Position numbers and translations under genes: made by a program
Shown here: piece by piece, positions 43,453 through 52,098 of the stretch
Numbering within the stretch: position 1 is the first letter of the stretch
How the letters are laid out: every line of letters starts with the position of its first letter
Notes under the pieces: model-generated
Seen by the model: only the letters and a program-made list of their open reading frames with translations
The model's database searches: none
What the model was told of the DNA's origin: nothing
Source: Paenibacillus_L residui
Lineage (GTDB): Bacteria > Bacillota > Bacilli > Paenibacillales > NBRC-103111
NCBI RefSeq assembly: GCF_042677205.1
Contig: NZ_JBHTIU010000031.1
Span: forward strand, 1 to 64,000
DNA: 64,000 nucleotides
Direction: 5' to 3'

Positions 43453-45072
43453 ATGCTTTCTAATAAAAACAATCAATTGCGAGGGAGAGATAGGAACTTG
43501 TTTAAAGCTTCTGTTATGAAAAAGATGTCCGGTCTTCTCGCGACCCTTATGATCGTTTCCATTCTTACTCCGCTGCTTGCTTTTGCATCCGGATTCGGAG
43601 CGATTACATATAAGGCGAACGGAAACGTAACCGGCAGTGTTTATTTTGACGGAGAGCTTGGTGAAGCTCTTAAAGGGGAATCTTCCGTCATTCTTGCAGT
43701 TTATGATGAAAAAGGTAACAAAATTAAAGATATTATCGCCAATAAGGACACATCTAAGAATGTCACTGATGTTGTGTACTTTAACATCGATGGTACAATA
43801 ACTGATGTGACCTACAAGAAAGTTAAATTCCAGTATAACGATGTAGTATCTGACTGGGTTTACAGAGAAACCTCTGGCGGTAATCCAGGCGGCAGTTACC
43901 CTGGCGGCGGCTTTGGCGGACCGATAGGCAGCATCGTTGATTTTAACGGTAAAGCCGACGCTTACAGACTGGCTGACCTGCTGAAAGAAAACAAAAATGC
44001 ATCTTTGGAAATCCAAGGCGATTTTGTTCTTCTTCCGGCTTCCGCACTGGTTGAAGGGGAAACTCTGACCATCTACAACGAGAATACTTCCTTCACTCTT
44101 CCGATCAAAGCTCTCAAGCTTGAAGATCTGGCTAAAGAGATGGGCGTAGAGCTTGAGGATCTGTGGATCCGCGTAGAAATGAAAGAAGTTAAAGATGATG
44201 CACTTAAAGCTATTGAAGATGCAGTTAAAGCTCTGAATGCTAAGCTGATCGCTACTCCGTACGACTTCAAAGTAACGGCTGAAGCTGGAGATAAGACGAA
44301 GGCTATTACTTCCTTCGGCAACACTTACACTAACAGCTCCATCAACTTTGAAGGCAGTGCAGATGCCAGCAAATCTACTGGTGTTGTGTCCAACTCGAAT
44401 AAACTGGCTTTCGCACCTTCCGTATTCAGCAAAGATGGAGACAACTCTAAAGTTACCATCAAGCGGAACGGAACCGGCGTTTACGCGGCAATCGAAACGG
44501 ACATCAGCTTCAACGACGTAGCTTCCCACTGGGCTAAGTCCTATGTTGATCTTCTGTCTCACAAACTGATTGTTGACGGCTATGAAGATGGAAGCTTCGG
44601 TCCGGAGCGCAACATTACTCGTGCTGAATTTGCAGCTATTGTTGTACGTTCCTTAGGTCTGAGTGCAAACGCAAGCTCTTCCTCTACCTTCTCTGACGTT
44701 CAATCTGGCGATTGGTACGCAGGTGTTGTTAGCGCAGCAGTTCAAAGCGGACTTGTTGATGGTTACGAAGATGGAACCTTCCGTCCGAATGCCCAAATCA
44801 ACCGCGAAGAACTGGCCGCAATGGTAGTAAGAGCGCTGGCTTATGCCGGTAAAGATGTGAAAGTATCCAGCACGGAGCAAGATGCCCTGTTGGCGAAATT
44901 CGCCGATGCGGACAGCATCGTGTGGGGTCAAGCTGAACTGGCTGCTGCTGTTAAAGCAGGAATCGTTGACGGCATGACTGACACTACGATTGCTCCTAGA
45001 AACGATGCAACTCGCGCTCAAGCAGCTGCGATGCTGAATCGTCTTCTGAACAACGCAGGCTTCATTAACTAA
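43453..45072 (+). CDS. Cell-surface protein with three C-terminal SLH domains
   Basis: 539 aa with a signal peptide (MKKMSGLLATLMIVSILTPL, A-F-A-S cleavage near residue 48) after a 21-residue basic lead. Next come a beta-rich module, a Gly/Pro-rich linker (SGGNPGGSYPGGGFGGP near 140), an unrecognised alpha/beta module, and three SLH repeats from about 358: FNDVASHWAKSYVDLL, FSDVQSGDWYAGVV, FADADSIVWGQAEL. SLH triplets bind pyruvylated secondary cell wall polymer. A near-ideal Shine-Dalgarno (AAAGGAGGTGA, 9 nt before ATG), even codon use and a strong terminator suggest high expression. It follows the ligase-type gene, so it may be a glycosylation target. It is short for a main S-layer protein. 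Confidence 0.85.
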   Translation: MLSNKNNQLRGRDRNLFKASVMKKMSGLLATLMIVSILTPLLAFASGFGAITYKANGNVTGSVYFDGELGEALKGESSVILAVYDEKGNKIKDIIANKDTSKNVTDVVYFNIDGTITDVTYKKVKFQYNDVVSDWVYRETSGGNPGGSYPGGGFGGPIGSIVDFNGKADAYRLADLLKENKNASLEIQGDFVLLPASALVEGETLTIYNENTSFTLPIKALKLEDLAKEMGVELEDLWIRVEMKEVKDDALKAIEDAVKALNAKLIATPYDFKVTAEAGDKTKAITSFGNTYTNSSINFEGSADASKSTGVVSNSNKLAFAPSVFSKDGDNSKVTIKRNGTGVYAAIETDISFNDVASHWAKSYVDLLSHKLIVDGYEDGSFGPERNITRAEFAAIVVRSLGLSANASSSSTFSDVQSGDWYAGVVSAAVQSGLVDGYEDGTFRPNAQINREELAAMVVRALAYAGKDVKVSSTEQDALLAKFADADSIVWGQAELAAAVKAGIVDGMTDTTIAPRNDATRAQAAAMLNRLLNNAGFIN

Positions 45073-45084
45073 TTCTCTTATCAC

Positions 45085-45114
45085 AAAGCCTCGATACCGA
45101 AGTATCGAGGCTTT
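45085..45114 (+). terminator. Terminator of the SLH surface protein gene
   Basis: Perfect 13-bp arms AAAGCCTCGATAC (45085-45097) and GTATCGAGGCTTT (45102-45114) around a CGAA tetraloop, followed by ATCTTGTTATTT. Confidence 0.85.
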
Positions 45115-45154
45115 ATCTTGTTATTTACACTTATTGTGCTTCCCCCGCTTACCC

Positions 45155-46267
45155 CTACTTCCCTTTCCTCATAGAGGACAGCAAGTCGTTAATCACTTCC
45201 TGCTCCTTCTCCGATTTAATTCGCTCGTACTCCTCTCTATACTCTTGTACCGCGCTGGTGTCATACCCATTCCTGCTCAATTCGTTAGACAGGCTGTTCA
45301 TGATCTGATCAAATTCGTTGTCAAAGCCGTTTAGCTTATTCTGACCTTCCGTAATTAGGGAGCTGTCTCTGGTTTGTTTAAATTCGTTAATGATCGCACT
45401 TAGTTCAGACTCCGCCTTGCTCTGCAGGCTGCCTATTTGAGCCTCCGCCTCTCCGATTATGCTCTCATAAGAAGGTTTGGTCGCTCCGCCGCCTGTATCG
45501 CCGGAGCCATCATTGTTGCCTCCTCCACCGCCTGTACCTCCGGAACCGCCATTGTTGCCTCCGCCGCCGCCGCCGCCGCCATAACTAGGTATTCCGGGAC
45601 CTCCGGAGCTATTCGGTGGGCTAGGAAAGTCTATTTGTTCTTTGGACGTTTCCCCGGATTGTTCTCCCGATGGTTCCTTCGCTGGTTCTTCCGGTTTCTT
45701 CGGCGTTTCCTTCTTCCCGATGGTTACTGTATAGGTGTCTTGATCCCAGCTCACCTCAAGCCCGAGAGATTCCGAGACGAATCGGATAGGGACATACAAC
45801 GTATCTTCGAAGATCATTCCTGGCAGGCCCTCTTCCGGCCACTTTTGTTTTCCATCAAAGATGTATTGCACTGTCTCGAAATAAACCGAAATCGTGGTCG
45901 GACTTACCGACTCGCTTGAAGCAGCTTCGGGGGTTCTGACCACCCGATTAAGCTTATAGTCTTTAATCATGGCCTTTTCCTGCTTGCTGGGCTCCTGAAT
46001 AGTTACGGTATAGGTTTCTTGATCCCACAGAACGGCTTTGTCCAGAGAGTAGGCGACAAACCGCAGGGGTACATAGGTGCTTCCCAGATAGATAAAGCCC
46101 TCTTGCCCTTCTGGAGGCCTCATGTTTTCCCCGTTCATTTTAAATTTGAGGGGAGCATAATATACCTGAATTTCTTCACTGATCTGCTGAGCAGAAGCGC
46201 TGGTCATCATTCCCAGGAATAGTACGATGGATAATAGCAACGCAAGGACTCGACGCAGTTTATTCAC
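45155..46267 (-). CDS. Secreted protein with two copper-amine-oxidase-N domains
   Basis: 370 aa with a signal peptide (VLALLLSIVLFLGMMTSASA). Two copper amine oxidase N-terminal-like modules follow (TYVPLRFVAYSLDKAVLWDQ, TYTVTI; LYVPIRFVSESLGLEVSWDQ, TYTVTI). A Glu/Pro/Lys segment and a long Gly/Asn/Ser linker (about 215-260) lead to a 100-residue coiled-coil-like C-terminus (SLQSKAESELSAIINEF; EYREEYERIKSEKEQEVIN). Such modules are common in Paenibacillus and Thermoanaerobacter surface proteins and appear to bind cell wall or mediate assembly. Start GTG 46267, 8 nt after AAAGG; GTG 46276 overlaps that site. Function unknown. Confidence 0.78.
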   Translation of the reverse strand: MNKLRRVLALLLSIVLFLGMMTSASAQQISEEIQVYYAPLKFKMNGENMRPPEGQEGFIYLGSTYVPLRFVAYSLDKAVLWDQETYTVTIQEPSKQEKAMIKDYKLNRVVRTPEAASSESVSPTTISVYFETVQYIFDGKQKWPEEGLPGMIFEDTLYVPIRFVSESLGLEVSWDQDTYTVTIGKKETPKKPEEPAKEPSGEQSGETSKEQIDFPSPPNSSGGPGIPSYGGGGGGGGNNGGSGGTGGGGGNNDGSGDTGGGATKPSYESIIGEAEAQIGSLQSKAESELSAIINEFKQTRDSSLITEGQNKLNGFDNEFDQIMNSLSNELSRNGYDTSAVQEYREEYERIKSEKEQEVINDLLSSMRKGK

Positions 46268-46334
46268 AAGTCTCACCTTTCCTTACAATAGTTTAGATGC
46301 TGCAGCTGTATCGCCAATAGATAGAGTCGGGGAA

Positions 46335-47036
46335 TTACTTGCTGGCTTTAGACGACGATTCTTTCAAGCTGTCTTCATAAGATTTCCCTTGGCTCAGGCC
46401 TAGCTTGGCAGCAATCGCTATAAGCTCGTCATATTCTTCTTCGCTCAGCTTTTCCAATATCACCTTCTTCGCTTCCCTCTTCTCTTCCACCGACATTCCG
46501 CCGGAAGCCAGGTCCATCAGCGTTTTAATGTCTGAGGCGCCCAATCGTTTGAGAAGAACCGAGGTCACCTTCGTCTTATCCTGCAAAGTAATCTGTTCCT
46601 GAGCCTTCGACGCCTTATCCGGAGTTATGTTGGCCTGATATTTTCCTTTGTCAGCGGCAGCCTCTTCCTTAGTCTCCTTAACCCCGGAAGAAGGAGGTTG
46701 TCCGGAATCAGAGTCGGAAGCGCCACCAGAATCAGGGCCGCTAGTTGGATCAGGGACCGCCTCGCCTTTGTCTTCAGGAACTGGGGTTCCCGACACCGGA
46801 ACATTCTTATCCCCTTCCTTGGAATCAGACGTTGCCGAATCAGAGGTTCGGTCGGGAGAGTTATCCTGTCCTCCCGGTTGGGACACAGCTTCCAGCTCCA
46901 GTCCCGCCGAGATCGACCTGAGCATCCGGTCGACCGCATAATCCATGGCGAAATAACCGCCTACAACAAGAACGATTAGCAAAGCCGCCGACCATCCTAA
47001 CCATTTCTTCCATTTCCGCTTCTTGATGTTGTCCAC
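46335..47036 (-). CDS. Membrane-anchored protein with Ser/Asp/Pro-rich stalk, unknown function
   Basis: About 233 aa. A basic N-terminus (KKRKWKKWLGW) is followed by one transmembrane helix (SAALLIVLVVGGYFAMDYAV). A disordered stalk of about 95 residues is rich in Ser, Asp, Gly and Pro. The helical C-terminal domain (TKVTSVLLKRLGASDIKTLM; EKLSEEEYDELIAIAAKLGL) resembles regulatory helices seen in Bacillus YrrS-like or DUF families, but I cannot name it. It is probably outside the membrane. Start GTG 47036 (AAGG 9 nt upstream) or ATG 47042. It lies between the CuAO-N and SLH genes on the same strand, possibly one cell-surface assembly unit. Confidence 0.6.
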   Translation of the reverse strand: MDNIKKRKWKKWLGWSAALLIVLVVGGYFAMDYAVDRMLRSISAGLELEAVSQPGGQDNSPDRTSDSATSDSKEGDKNVPVSGTPVPEDKGEAVPDPTSGPDSGGASDSDSGQPPSSGVKETKEEAAADKGKYQANITPDKASKAQEQITLQDKTKVTSVLLKRLGASDIKTLMDLASGGMSVEEKREAKKVILEKLSEEEYDELIAIAAKLGLSQGKSYEDSLKESSSKASK

Positions 47037-47085
47037 CCCCATGGGCCTTGGTTGTTAAATGCTGCAAATAGCCTTCTTCTAAGCA

Positions 47086-47121
47086 AATTCCTCCTCTCAG
47101 TCTTGGGGGAGAGGAGGAATT
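47086..47121 (-). terminator. Long hairpin after the second SLH gene
   Basis: Perfect 13-bp arms AATTCCTCCTCTC (47086-47098) and GAGAGGAGGAATT (47109-47121). Only a short T run follows on the minus strand. It may terminate the SLH transcript. The stem also contains AGGAGG-like sequence, so it could mask a ribosome site. Confidence 0.55.
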
Positions 47122-47137
47122 ATTCGACGGGACCTGT

Positions 47138-49630
47138 TTACTTATTCAAGAGCCTGTAGATCATCACTGCGGCCTGGGCTCTTGTCGAGTTGTTATTAGG
47201 GTTGAACCTCTGATTTTCTTCCCCTATAATAATCCCCTCATAAGCCGCAAGGGATACTCCGGGCATAAGAGTCGAATGAACTTCACCGGCATCTATAAAT
47301 AGCTCGGCGGCCTTTTCCATGTCAGGCGTCATCTGATAACCTCTGGCTTCCATCAACGCCCGGGAAGCCATGGCGGCCATTTCGGCGCGGGTAATGTACG
47401 CGTTAGGCTCGAACTTGTCCTCCGATCGGCCATTAACGACACCGTATTTCACTGCAGCAGCCACGTATGGCTGGAACCAATCCTGATCAGAGACATCGGA
47501 GAATGATTCCGTAGCGGTGGAATCCTCCAAGCCCAGCACTTTAACAATCATCTTGGCGAACTCTGCACGTGTTACGAAATCCCGCGGATTAAATTCTCCT
47601 TCCGCCCGGCCTTCCACAATCCCTTTAGAACTAATCACTGATACCTGACGGCCAGCCCACTGCTTGACTTCATCCAGATCATGGAAGGAAACATGGTTCT
47701 CAATCACTCCATAGACCGAGAAATCCTTATTGCCCACGATCAACGCCTGCTGATCCGGATCATACATTCCTCCTTTTACCAAAGTCTTGCCCTGATCGAA
47801 TTTAACCAGAGCAAGGAGCTCTTGATCATGGTTACCCGGGGAAGCCGGAAATCTAAGCTCTACAGGTGTACTAAACGTAGTGAGCGGCTTGCCGCCCGCA
47901 TCAAAACTCAGCTCATAGACATCAGAGACCAAGGTTTGATGAGCCGCTGTGGCTGGGCGATCCAGCTTTTCCACTTTCCAAATGGTGTCCTCTTGCAACT
48001 GTTCCATATCGAAAGTCGCAGTAAGGCCGTTAATCCGGACAGCAATCGCATCTATTCCGTATTCCTTGGCCAAATCCATAAGCTCCTTCTTGATAGGCAA
48101 TTCGGCCCTGGATACCTCTTCCAATTGGCCGAAATCAAGCGTGAATACAACTTTGGCAGGGCCAGCATCCGGATTTGTTTGCTTAAGCTGTTCATTAGCT
48201 TCATTTGCGATGGCCTTGACGTCCTCCAGAAGGTCCCTTAAGTCCTCTACATCATAATCCGCTTTGGCCACGCCATTTTCTATCTTTAAGTTTTCGTTCA
48301 GTTTCGCCACAGCCACGGCACGAATCGCTTCCTCCACCGCTTTCCTGGCTTTTCCCCTGGCTTCATTGCGGGTGTATGAACCCGGTGCTGATTCGAGTCC
48401 GGCTATCACTTTAGAGATTGATTCGATGGCCTTACTCACATCCGGCCTATGGACGGGAGGCGTTGGTGAATACCCTCCCCCACCATTCCCCCCACCTGGC
48501 CTGGGAGGATTCGGAGGGTTTGGATGCTTCGGAGGCCCCGGAGGATTTGGGGGCTTGGGAGGATTTGTAGGAGCTACGATCCCCTTCCCCATCTCAATAG
48601 TGCCCTTATAGATCAGCATACTCATGTTCTTATATTCCAAGGTGGCGGCAATGTCCGCTTTGGCTGATTCCACATTATCCGGAAGAATAAAACGTCCTTC
48701 CTTCCCGTAAATCTCGCTATCGGATACTACCTTCCAGCTCAGATATGGTAATTTATTAATTTCATAGCCGAACAGCCTCAATGTTGGAGTCAAAGTTTTC
48801 CCGTTATTCGTTGTTTGCGGCACAAATTCGATTTGAGAACGAACCAGAACTCCCGCCACGGCCAGCTGTACTTTGTTGTCCGGATCAAGAATATCCGAGA
48901 ATAATTTCCGTGTCTTCCTCAAATCTTCCGAGGTCACATTGAGCTCTCTAAGCAATTTGCTTATTTTCAAACTTTTGTGCTGTACAACGATCTCAATCGC
49001 CTGATCCACCAGCTTGTCCGCTTCCTCTTTAAATCTGCCCTCGATCACTGCTACGAACAGCGAAGGAATTTCCTTCCGGACCAAAGCTTCCAGCTCGTCA
49101 TAGACCTTCTTCCTGAATTGTTGAAAATCTCCCATACCGATGCCGGGTACGCCGGCCACTTTAGACAATTGATTGAACATTTTGCGTGCCTTGGGATCGC
49201 GATGCAGCTCTTCCAAATCCTCTATTAATGTTTCATCGTTAATTGCCGCCATTCTCTGAATCAACCAAACCAGGTTGTCCAGAGTCAGGTCCGGGTATTT
49301 GACCTTATCGTCTGCCTTCGATTCCAGCCTGGCCCAGATCGGTGCAACCAAGGCTTTGGCTGTGGCTGCGTCCAGAGATGCCAATCTTGATCTTAACTCT
49401 TTAATGACCTGTCGTTCTTCCTCTGTAAAATCCTTGGTTAATTCCTTTATCTGGCCTGCTATTTTATCCGCCAGCTCTGGTAGAGGCAGCTCGGAAAAGT
49501 CTGAAGCGGCTGCTCTCTGGATTCCCAACTTATTCGGCCATTCGTGTGAGCTGAGCGGCAGCACAGGCAGCGAGCTTAAAACAAAACTCGCGGCTAGCGA
49601 AGACACCAGCATCTTCTTCTTCATACCCAT
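47138..49630 (-). CDS. Large secreted protein with three C-terminal SLH domains
   Basis: 830 aa with a signal peptide (MLVSSLAASFVLSSLPVLPL). A helical N-terminal region of about 300 residues is followed by a Pro/Gly linker (NPPKPPNPPGPPKHPNPP near 370), an alpha/beta region, and three SLH repeats from about 650: VSFHDLDEVKQWAGRQV, FSDVSDQDWFQPYV, and FIDAGEVHSTLMPGVSLAAY, the last variant. It should sit on the wall through secondary polymer. ATG 49630 has AAGGAG 9 nt upstream; TTG 49639 with GGAGG is an alternative. The helical N-terminal region is not one I recognise. The preceding gene (PHP phosphatase) ends 116 nt upstream. Confidence 0.82.
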   Translation of the reverse strand: MGMKKKMLVSSLAASFVLSSLPVLPLSSHEWPNKLGIQRAAASDFSELPLPELADKIAGQIKELTKDFTEEERQVIKELRSRLASLDAATAKALVAPIWARLESKADDKVKYPDLTLDNLVWLIQRMAAINDETLIEDLEELHRDPKARKMFNQLSKVAGVPGIGMGDFQQFRKKVYDELEALVRKEIPSLFVAVIEGRFKEEADKLVDQAIEIVVQHKSLKISKLLRELNVTSEDLRKTRKLFSDILDPDNKVQLAVAGVLVRSQIEFVPQTTNNGKTLTPTLRLFGYEINKLPYLSWKVVSDSEIYGKEGRFILPDNVESAKADIAATLEYKNMSMLIYKGTIEMGKGIVAPTNPPKPPNPPGPPKHPNPPNPPRPGGGNGGGGYSPTPPVHRPDVSKAIESISKVIAGLESAPGSYTRNEARGKARKAVEEAIRAVAVAKLNENLKIENGVAKADYDVEDLRDLLEDVKAIANEANEQLKQTNPDAGPAKVVFTLDFGQLEEVSRAELPIKKELMDLAKEYGIDAIAVRINGLTATFDMEQLQEDTIWKVEKLDRPATAAHQTLVSDVYELSFDAGGKPLTTFSTPVELRFPASPGNHDQELLALVKFDQGKTLVKGGMYDPDQQALIVGNKDFSVYGVIENHVSFHDLDEVKQWAGRQVSVISSKGIVEGRAEGEFNPRDFVTRAEFAKMIVKVLGLEDSTATESFSDVSDQDWFQPYVAAAVKYGVVNGRSEDKFEPNAYITRAEMAAMASRALMEARGYQMTPDMEKAAELFIDAGEVHSTLMPGVSLAAYEGIIIGEENQRFNPNNNSTRAQAAVMIYRLLNK

Positions 49631-49746
49631 CAACTTCAACTCCTTATCCTCCATCTACCATAATCCGAATTACGAACCATATATTAGGAGACTTGTGCAG
49701 ATTACAACAAATACTAGCACAGTTAATTTTGTGGAACAATATTACT

Positions 49747-50514
49747 TCAGGACCAGAGCCGGTACCATTTTTTCTTGATCGGAATTGGCTCCGAGCAGAT
49801 CGAAATCGATTGGTTCTCTATGATCGCTTTCGCATTCTTTTGATAATAAGATGAGTACATGGACCCAATTTCGGTATCGATTTCAGCATAGGCCTCTCTC
49901 AGGGAAAATGGTCTTTGGGTTACGTTATGAGCATCTGAAGAAATAAAATGAATCCAGTTTCTTCTGCACATGTCCAAGCTCAGGTTTCGAATAGCAGGGC
50001 CGAATAAGCCAGTGATCGAATGGGAGGTCAATTGGCACAGAACCCCTAATTCTATTAGTTCGAAGAGTTGGGCAGGGTTCTCGGCAATTTCCTTATTGCG
50101 TTCAGGATGGGCCAGGATCGGTGTAATTTGCATAACCTTCAATTCATGAATAAGCTCTTTAATTGAAGGAGGAATACGGTGGGACGGGAATTCAATCAGT
50201 AAATAACGAGAGCCGTTCAATGTGAAAAGGCTGCCGTTATCCATATCCGAGATCAAATCGGAATACACCCTCACTTCCTGGCCCGGACAAACCTGCAGCG
50301 GAATGTCCTGCCTTTTCAGCTCTACGGTCAACCTCTTTACATTTTCCTGTGTCCTGCCTGCCGGGTTATCATATTTCCCATTAGCATGATGTGGAGTTGC
50401 AATAACTGTCCCGATACCTTCCCGCACCGCCATTCTCGCCATTTGCAATGAATGTTCCAGAGAAGGAGAGCCGTCATCCACGCCGGGAAGAATATGGCAA
50501 TGAATATCTACCAT
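49747..50514 (-). CDS. PHP-type protein-tyrosine phosphatase, CpsB/YwqE family
   Basis: A 255-aa metal-dependent phosphatase. N-terminal metal site DIHCHILPGVDDG, then ATPHH near 40, GQEVR, LAHPERN near 135, and SSDAHN near 200, the full CpsB/YwqE set. These enzymes dephosphorylate autophosphorylated tyrosine kinases that control capsule or exopolysaccharide chain export. ATG 50514 has AGGAG 10 nt upstream. The partner kinase (CpsCD/YwqCD) is not in the window, which is unusual since the genes are often together. Its link to the glycan locus is inferred. Confidence 0.9.
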   Translation of the reverse strand: MVDIHCHILPGVDDGSPSLEHSLQMARMAVREGIGTVIATPHHANGKYDNPAGRTQENVKRLTVELKRQDIPLQVCPGQEVRVYSDLISDMDNGSLFTLNGSRYLLIEFPSHRIPPSIKELIHELKVMQITPILAHPERNKEIAENPAQLFELIELGVLCQLTSHSITGLFGPAIRNLSLDMCRRNWIHFISSDAHNVTQRPFSLREAYAEIDTEIGSMYSSYYQKNAKAIIENQSISICSEPIPIKKKWYRLWS

Positions 50515-50876
50515 TCTATTAATTCTCCTATCCTCCATAATTACACCTATTTTATGGATTACCCCATTCTCGTACAACCAACCATGGTATGAAAAAAACT
50601 GTTCTAAAAGCCTGCATCGTTGTTCTCATAAATGAGGTTAAATATTAGTGCCATTACCCTACGTCGGGTTAGAGTGTCTTCATTCGTTAATGCCGTCAAA
50701 AATAAGCCTGTGCCTTTTGTCCTTACCAACTAATGATGCCAACCCCTGCAAAATAAATAAGGATGCTTCGAATAGGTGAGGTCACCTTCGGAAACATCCG
50801 GGAATGGAATAATAAAAAACTGCCCCAGAAGTAATATTTCTACTACACTGTGACAGTTTATATGAAGATTTGTCTT
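50515..50876. other. Intergenic region with a terminator-like hairpin
   Basis: It holds the phosphatase promoter region. CAGTTT (50854-50859) and AAACTG (50817-50822) form a hairpin followed by TTTTTTATT on the minus strand, likely the terminator of the gene at 50877. Nothing else was recognised. Confidence 0.5.
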
Positions 50877-51416
50877 TTATTCTTTATATAATAACTTATC
50901 GTTGGCCGAATAAGCTTCGTAAATCAGTTTGCCGGGAACGTTTTCTTCCCTAATAGAATAATATAAATAGGTATTCTGCTCTCGATTGATCGTCCTATTA
51001 AAACGATACTCCTCGCCACTTTCATCGAAAGCGATGAAATGATCGATTTCTTTATCCCGACTGAGGATGAGGATGATATCCAGGTTATCTTTTCCTTTTT
51101 GTTTTAACGACTTTATTTGGGCAGTAAATGGATCGCCGCTGCTTTCATTTGGAATAGCGATTTCATCATGAATTGACCAGCCCCAATATCCTTTGGATAC
51201 CAGGTAAATGTGAAAGCCATTCCCGGGATACAATACGGCCAATTTATTGTCTTCATCAACCTCCACCATAGTACCGGGCTGCCCGGATTTCTCTTTCAGA
51301 GCGTCCCACTCCGTTGGATTGACGATATATTTGTCCCAGACAAATTCCTTGAGAAGAAACAGCAAAATGAATACAGAAATAACGATAAGAGCATTTCTTT
51401 TAGATTTTGTTGTCAT
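50877..51416 (-). CDS. Hypothetical protein with one N-terminal transmembrane helix
   Basis: A 179-aa protein that I do not recognise. A basic N-terminus and one helix (ALIVISVFILLFLLKEFVW) anchor an extracytoplasmic beta-rich domain (MVEVDEDNKLAVLYPGNGFH; IYLVSKGYWGWSIHDEIAIP; YLYYSIREENVPGKLIYEAY). The start is ATG 51416, with AAAGGG rather far (13 nt) upstream. It stands next to another small membrane protein gene. The function is open. Confidence 0.6.
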   Translation of the reverse strand: MTTKSKRNALIVISVFILLFLLKEFVWDKYIVNPTEWDALKEKSGQPGTMVEVDEDNKLAVLYPGNGFHIYLVSKGYWGWSIHDEIAIPNESSGDPFTAQIKSLKQKGKDNLDIILILSRDKEIDHFIAFDESGEEYRFNRTINREQNTYLYYSIREENVPGKLIYEAYSANDKLLYKE

Positions 51417-51493
51417 AGAGAGATTTTGGCCCTTTCTATAATTGTTTTCTACATGTTAATTTTATAAATCCCTCCGGCTATATAACGGTATCC

Positions 51494-51976
51494 TTATCTG
51501 GATAATCTGGTACGCCTGAATAGAACGATTCCGAACCCGCCCACTATAGGAGTCGCGACAAGTAAAGCCATCATGAACGTCCGGGCTTTATCCATTGGAA
51601 ATCTAGTTGACATATGAATCTGCCCTAATCCTCCACCCTCACAGGACATGCGATCAAACACTGTATAATCGCCATCAAATAACAAAACAGTTTCTGTTCC
51701 TTTGATATCAGCAGTTGTTCTTTCTTTCTCTAATTTAATCTGTTCATCTTCTAATTTACATTGTACTCCTTGAATATCCAGATTAGCCGGAGTCCCCCAC
51801 ACTGCTACGGTTTTCGATGGTCTAGTTGAGGAAAAGGGTTCACCAGGATTAATGACTTGATTGGAAAACTGGCCCGGGGGTTGTGCTTGTTTATATACCA
51901 TCCAAGCACCAAAAGGTCCTACGATGATAAACAGCATACATGATAAAGCAAATAGGGATACCGTTTTCTTTGTCAT
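51494..51976 (-). CDS. Hypothetical protein with transmembrane helices at both ends
   Basis: A 160-aa protein that I do not recognise. There is a helix at residues 7-28 (SLFALSCMLFIIVGPFGAWM), an extracellular loop of about 95 residues with two Cys (VQCKLE, MSCEGG) that could form a disulfide, and a second helix (FMMALLVATPIVGGFGIVLF) ending in a basic tail. AAGGTG precedes ATG by 8 nt. Similar small two-helix proteins occur in Bacillota and Actinomycetota, with no known role. Confidence 0.6.
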   Translation of the reverse strand: MTKKTVSLFALSCMLFIIVGPFGAWMVYKQAQPPGQFSNQVINPGEPFSSTRPSKTVAVWGTPANLDIQGVQCKLEDEQIKLEKERTTADIKGTETVLLFDGDYTVFDRMSCEGGGLGQIHMSTRFPMDKARTFMMALLVATPIVGGFGIVLFRRTRLSR

Positions 51977-52098
51977 TTATCTCACACCTTCACTGGGGAA
52001 ACATATCATTTATTCCCTCTTAGAAAATACGTAAATCCCTGTACTTCGTTTCAACGTCTTCCAATCTTTCTATAGCTAGTTAGAAGGAAACCGAGTTT

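Noticed and set aside
43387..44562. 391-codon minus-strand frame opposite the SLH surface protein gene
   Set aside because: Antisense shadow of a codon-biased gene with a clear signal peptide, SLH repeats and ribosome site on the + strand.
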